Source: Comamonadaceae bacterium (lineage in GTDB: Bacteria; Pseudomonadota; Gammaproteobacteria; Burkholderiales; Burkholderiaceae_C). Taken from it: a DNA stretch of 50,058 bases. Each line of letters opens with the position of its first letter. The stretch's first letter is position 1. The notes under the pieces were generated by a model, which searched no databases, was not told where the DNA came from, and saw only the letters and a list, made by a program, of their open reading frames with translations. Positions 46,479-50,058 of this stretch are shown piece after piece. The stretch lies in NCBI GenBank assembly GCA_947442105.1, contig CANEVH010000027.1, positions 1 through 50,058 of the forward strand, read 5' to 3'. Made by a program: the position numbers and the translations under genes.

Positions 46479-48593
46479 TTGACCACTGACGCCACCCTGC
46501 CCCCCCTCGCCCAGCACGCCCTGGCGGCCTTTGAGCACGTGGTGGGCCGCACCTCGGGCTTTCGCGCGCGCCCTGGCCAGCACGCCATGGCCGAGTGCGT
46601 GGCCGACACGCTGGCGCGCGCTGACTTGGGCGAGTGCGGCGAGCCGACCAAGGCCATTGCCGTTATCCAGGCGGGTACCGGCGTGGGCAAGTCGGCGGCC
46701 TATGCCAGCACCGCCATTGCCATGGCGCTGGAGCGCAAGACGCGGGTGCTGATATCCACCGCCACCGTGGCGCTGCAAGAGCAGCTGATGCAAAAAGACC
46801 TGCCGGCGCTGGCTGCGGCCATGGACCAGCCTTTTGCCTACGCGCTGGCCAAGGGCCGGGGCCGCTATGTGTGTAAGCTCAAGCTGGAGCGCTTGGTGGG
46901 CGTGGGCGGCGTGGACGAAGACCTGTTTGAAGAAGAGCAAAGCGCCCAGCGCGGCGCCAACCACGAGGCGCAAGAAGAGCGCCGCATGCGCTTGTACGAG
47001 CACATGGCCAATTTGCTGGCCAACGGCCGCTGGGACGGCGACCGCGACGCCCTGAACGACGCCCCCGAGCCCAGCGACTGGAGCACGGTGGCCGCCGAGC
47101 GCCACAGTTGCACCGCCCGCCACTGCCCGCGCTACCGCGAATGCAGCTACTACCAGGCGCGCACCAAGCTGGCCGAGGCGAATGTGATCGTGGCCAACCA
47201 CGACCTGGTGCTGGCGTCCCTGGGCATGAAAACCCTGCCCGAGCTGGACAACTGCCTGGTGATTTTTGACGAAGGCCACCACCTGCCCGCCGTGGCGCTG
47301 GACCAGTTCAGCAGCACCATGGATTTGTCGGGCCTGCGCTGGCTGGACAAGCTGCCCAAAATCTTGACCGAGGTAAGCAGCAGCCTGCAGCTCACCCTGA
47401 CCGAAGACGTGGCCACCGTGGCCAGCCAGCTCAAGAGCGCGCTGCAGCAGCTTGCCCGCATGGCGCTGGAGCTGGTGCACGCCAGCACCCAGGGCAAAGA
47501 CGGCACGCTGCGCTTTGCCCACGGCATGCTGCCCGAGGCGCTGACCGAGCCGGTGGCCCTGATTCACGCCCAAGCCGGTGGCCTGTCCAAGGCGCTCGAA
47601 GCCCTGGGCGCCGAAGTCAAAACCGTGGCCAAAGAAGACCCATCCCAGGCCCTGAAATGTGCACAGCTCTACGCCAAGCTGGGCGGCCTGTCGCCGCGCC
47701 TGAGTAGCGTGGTGGGTACCGCCACACTGCTGCTGGAGCACGGCGCCCAGCCCCTGGCCAAATGGCTGCAGTGCGAGAGTGAGAGCGGCTACCTCCACAT
47801 TACCGCCCACGCCTGCCCCATCGTGCCGGGCGACTTGCTGCGCCAGTTTTTATGGAGCCAGGTGCGCGGCGCGGTGGTGACCTCGGCGTCTTTGACGAGT
47901 TGCGGCAGTTTTGATTACTTTTTGAACGAAGCCGGCCTGTCCCACAAGCCCTATGTCACTGCGCTGGAGGTTTCCAGCCCGTTTGACTACACCGCCCAGG
48001 GCACGCTAACCGTGGTGCACACCCTGGCCGAGCCGAAAAACGCCGAGGCCTATACCGCCGAGATGGTGGAATATTTAATGCGCGACCTGGCCGACGTGCA
48101 ACGCGGCGCGCTGGTGTTGTTCACCTCGCGCGCGCAAATGCGCAGCGCGGTGGACGCACTGCCCGGCGCGCTGCGCGAATGCGTGCTGGTGCAGGGCGTG
48201 ATGTCGCGCACCCGGCTGCTGGCCACGCACATGGCGCGGGTGGAGGCGGGCTTTGCCTCGGTGCTGTTTGGTTTGCAGTCTTTTGGCGAGGGGCTGGACC
48301 TGCCTGGCGCGCTGTGCGAGACGGTGTTTATCGCCAAGCTGCCCTTTGCCCCGCCCAGCGACCCGGTGGACGAGGCGCGCGCCGAGTGGCTGCGCAGCGT
48401 GGGACGCGACCCGTTTAACGAGCTGGTGATTCCAGCCACCGGCATCAAGCTCTTGCAATGGACTGGCCGCGCCATCCGCACCGAAGACGACCGCGCCCAG
48501 GTGATTTGCTACGACAAACGCCTCACGACCCAGGCCTACGGCCGGCGCATGCTGGGCGGGCTGCCGGCTTACCGGCTGGAGCGCAGAGGCTGA
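46479..48593 (+). CDS. dinG: DinG-type ATP-dependent DNA helicase with Fe-S cluster
   Basis: A 704-residue XPD-like helicase. Seen: RARPGQ, Walker A AGTGVGKS (65-72), cluster cysteines Cys132, Cys211, Cys216 and Cys222, the DEGH box (264-267), and motif VI QWTGRAIRTEDDRAQ. It unwinds R-loops and damaged forks. The only start that keeps the conserved beginning is TTG at 46479. A stop codon stands 18 bases upstream, the first ATG comes too late at about 46587, and no ribosome site is evident. Longer than the helicase at 21.9 kb, and more DinG-like. The end overlaps the convergent gene by 25 bases. Confidence 0.88.
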   Translation: MTTDATLPPLAQHALAAFEHVVGRTSGFRARPGQHAMAECVADTLARADLGECGEPTKAIAVIQAGTGVGKSAAYASTAIAMALERKTRVLISTATVALQEQLMQKDLPALAAAMDQPFAYALAKGRGRYVCKLKLERLVGVGGVDEDLFEEEQSAQRGANHEAQEERRMRLYEHMANLLANGRWDGDRDALNDAPEPSDWSTVAAERHSCTARHCPRYRECSYYQARTKLAEANVIVANHDLVLASLGMKTLPELDNCLVIFDEGHHLPAVALDQFSSTMDLSGLRWLDKLPKILTEVSSSLQLTLTEDVATVASQLKSALQQLARMALELVHASTQGKDGTLRFAHGMLPEALTEPVALIHAQAGGLSKALEALGAEVKTVAKEDPSQALKCAQLYAKLGGLSPRLSSVVGTATLLLEHGAQPLAKWLQCESESGYLHITAHACPIVPGDLLRQFLWSQVRGAVVTSASLTSCGSFDYFLNEAGLSHKPYVTALEVSSPFDYTAQGTLTVVHTLAEPKNAEAYTAEMVEYLMRDLADVQRGALVLFTSRAQMRSAVDALPGALRECVLVQGVMSRTRLLATHMARVEAGFASVLFGLQSFGEGLDLPGALCETVFIAKLPFAPPSDPVDEARAEWLRSVGRDPFNELVIPATGIKLLQWTGRAIRTEDDRAQVICYDKRLTTQAYGRRMLGGLPAYRLERRG

Positions 48594-49219
48594 CGCGCTT
48601 GCAGCAGCAGGCTACCGGCCAAACCGATAAGCAGAAGCAGCACAGGCACAAGGTGCCCGGCATGGAACACGATGACCGGATTCATGGGCGTGGCGACATT
48701 GCGCGCCAGGGATGCAAATTTGTGCGGGCCGGCCAGCGCATAGCCCGGGTCGGCAACCATGTCGAGCATGTCGCGCCGGCTGCGGTAGCGCACCACCGCA
48801 ATGGTTTGGAAAAAGTCCGCATCTTGCCCCGCGGTATTGAGCAAATTCGCAGCCTTGGTGGACACGAATACGGGGTAGGAGCCGCGTTGGAGCAAAAGCG
48901 GTAGCACCAGGCGGCTGTACTCCGCGTCGGCTTGCACTCCGGTTGTGATGCCAGGGTGCGCCACGCCGTCGTGGTACTTGGCCTGGGCGTAGTATTCCAT
49001 CAGATTGAGGTTGTAAAACGGCTGGCCGTCGTCGCTGCTGAAAAAGTTGCGCAGATTGGCCGCCTCTTGGGGCGTGAGCTCGCCCTTGCCTTCCACCCGG
49101 GCCACGATGGTTTTCACCTCGTCTGGGGTGAGCGGCTTGGCCAACCAGTTGTGGTGCCATGCCAAGAACAGGACGTAGACCAAACCCAGCACCATCCAAA
49201 GCCGACCGATTGAACGCAT
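48569..49219 (-). CDS. membrane protein with DUF1330-like segment
   Basis: A 216-residue protein with an N-terminal transmembrane helix (IGRLWMVLGLVYVLFLAW), a soluble part, and a C-terminal helix (VPVLLLLIGLAGSLLLQ). The core segment VVRYRSRRDMLDMVADPGY...HKFASLARN resembles DUF1330/ferredoxin-like alpha-beta barrels; this is a moderate match by eye. The ATG at 49219 has GGGGG five bases upstream. An ATG at 49231 adds four residues. Function unknown. Confidence 0.65.
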   Translation of the reverse strand: MRSIGRLWMVLGLVYVLFLAWHHNWLAKPLTPDEVKTIVARVEGKGELTPQEAANLRNFFSSDDGQPFYNLNLMEYYAQAKYHDGVAHPGITTGVQADAEYSRLVLPLLLQRGSYPVFVSTKAANLLNTAGQDADFFQTIAVVRYRSRRDMLDMVADPGYALAGPHKFASLARNVATPMNPVIVFHAGHLVPVLLLLIGLAGSLLLQARQPLRSSR

Positions 49220-49269
49220 AAACACCCCCATAAATTAGAAATCAGTATATATCGGCGCTGGACGTGCCA

Positions 49270-49327
49270 ATTGTTTTGCCATTGTTTTGCCATTGTTTAT
49301 GCCACTTTGCTGGCCACTTTGCTAGCA
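49270..49327. repeat. short tandem repeats in a divergent promoter gap
   Basis: ATTGTTTTGCC occurs twice in direct succession (49270-49280, 49281-49291), then ATTGTTTATGCC (49292-49303), followed by ACTTTGCTGGCC and ACTTTGCTAGCA (49304-49327). All five units keep a helix-turn-like 11-12-base spacing. A possible minus-strand promoter (TTGGCA, TATACT) lies next to them. Confidence 0.6.
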
Positions 49328-49389
49328 CACCGCGCGATATGCTGCGGTCCACTGTAGCCCTAGAAAGTTAGCAACACCATCAATCCCGC

Positions 49390-49923
49390 ATGAAACCCAC
49401 TGACCCACCCCACAGCCCGGAGATCGCATCGCCCACCGACCCCAAGCCGGGCCTGCAAGAAACGCTTGCGCAGGCTCTGCAACCCTGGGGCCTGGCCTTG
49501 CGCGGGGGCTTTACGGCCCACGCCGACGATGCGCTGCCACCGCTGCCCGGCGGCGCTGCGGCGGCCACGGTGCTGTTGGTGGGCAACGCGGGGCCGGGCA
49601 TGTGGCAGGCGTTTTCAGGGTCCACGGAGACCAGCGATGGCCTGGCCCATCCGCTGAACCGCTGGACGCGCCGGGTGGTGGACGCCATCGCTGCGTCGGC
49701 GGGCGCCCTGGCCTTGTACCCCTTTGAGGCGGTGCCGGTCTGGCCCTTTCAGCGCTGGGCCGCGCGCTGCGAAGCGGTGCACAACTCGCCCTTGGGGCTG
49801 CTGATCCACCCGCAGTACGGTCTGTGGCACGCCTACCGCGCAGCCTTGGTGCTGGGCGCCGATCTGGCATTGCCCGCAGTGCCGCCCGGCGCAAGCCCCT
49901 GCCAAAGCTGCGCTAGTGTCTAA
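49390..49923 (+). pseudogene. 3'-truncated ferredoxin-domain protein
   Basis: A 177-residue frame resembling the N-terminal part of a family of roughly 230-residue ferredoxin-domain proteins in this bacterial group (LVGNAGPGMWQAFS, PLNRWTRRVVD, YPFEAVPVWPFQRW, VHNSPLGLLIHPQYGLWHAYRAAL). In such proteins the text continues with CxxC..CxxxCP cluster motifs; here it reads SPCQSCASV and stops. The cut falls within the first cysteine motif, and insertion-sequence DNA begins at once, so the gene is probably broken. Family continuation is from memory, not search. Confidence 0.6.
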
Positions 49924-50058
49924 TTGCATTTATTGACGATAGTATTATGATACCCCTATGTTCAGTCATAGGAGAATGCGATGGCACGAGTTGCTGTGGC
50001 ACTGTCGTGTACGGCGGATGTAATGGCCGAACTTGAACGCATGTCGCGCAGTCGCAGT
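49914..50058 (+). mobile_element. left end of an IS630-family insertion sequence (partial)
   Basis: The truncated gene meets lower-GC sequence between 49911 and 49922. TA dinucleotides at 49914-49915 and 49921-49922 are possible IS630/mariner-type target duplications. A TATGAT -10 (49946-49951) with a weak TTGCAT 16 bases upstream and an AGGAG site (49970-49974) lead into the transposase. The right end is outside the window. Confidence 0.5.
49981..50058 (+). CDS. IS630-family transposase, N-terminal fragment
   Basis: Only 26 codons lie inside the window. The start MARVAVALS followed by an Asp/Glu-rich helix and ELERMSRSRS resembles the opening of IS630 transposases, where a helix-turn-helix of the form ..RSRS....RARIVL.. 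follows. AGGAG stands 6 bases upstream of the ATG. Too short for a firm call. Confidence 0.5.
   Translation, partial: MARVAVALSCTADVMAELERMSRSRS

Noticed and set aside
46374..47810. A 478-codon minus-strand frame across the DinG-type helicase
   Set aside because: Low-complexity Gly/His/Gln composition, no domain; the plus strand has all helicase motifs.

Overview
This is a GC-rich chromosomal window from a betaproteobacterium, most likely a member of the Comamonadaceae (Rhodoferax/Limnohabitans/Polaromonas-like). That placement rests on the hisZ-purA, der-hfq-hflX-hflK-hflC and rlmN-pilW-rodZ-ispG-hisS-yfgM-bamB gene orders and on protein style. It is an inference, because no rRNA gene is present. 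I saw no tRNA, rRNA, CRISPR array or prophage.

Positions 0.3-20 kb form a dense minus-strand housekeeping block, read from right to left. It runs scpB, rluB, ndk, rlmN, pilW, a RodZ-like gene, ispG, hisS, a yfgM-like gene, bamB, der, hfq, hflX, hflK, hflC, hisZ, purA, a phosphoribosyltransferase and metC. Many neighbours overlap by 1-8 bases, which suggests long operons with translational coupling. rluD (minus) and bamD (plus) diverge at 21.1 kb with start codons that share a palindrome. A DinG/YoaA-type helicase, a coiled-coil exported protein and zapE follow on the minus strand. Three small genes without recognised function (25.8-27.1 kb) separate the housekeeping part from the accessory part.

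Positions 27.2-44.3 kb hold what looks like a complete beta-glucan (cellulose/cellobiose-type) utilisation locus. A LacI-type repressor gene diverges from a plus-strand run across a roughly 600-base AT-rich control region that carries a perfect 14-bp palindrome. The run encodes a sugar-binding protein, two permeases, a cytoplasmic GH1 beta-glucosidase, an ABC ATPase, a LamB-like porin, a three-domain repeat lipoprotein, a GH5 endoglucanase lipoprotein, two more small exported proteins, a modular GH9 cellulase, an SDR oxidoreductase and a GlcG/HbpS-like protein. It ends at a strong intrinsic terminator. The inferred flow is extracellular cutting by GH5/GH9, outer-membrane entry through the porin, ABC import and intracellular hydrolysis by GH1. 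The most unusual element is a Cys-paired beta-rich domain present five times in three exported proteins of this locus. It looks like a polysaccharide-binding module that I cannot assign to a named family.

Positions 44.3-50 kb are mixed: a Tat-exported transglutaminase-like protein, a parDE-type toxin-antitoxin pair with its own terminator, a second DinG-type helicase starting at TTG, a membrane protein with a DUF1330-like segment, and a ferredoxin-type gene cut off where its first iron-sulfur motif begins. Directly after the cut comes the start of what looks like an IS630-family transposase, running off the window edge.
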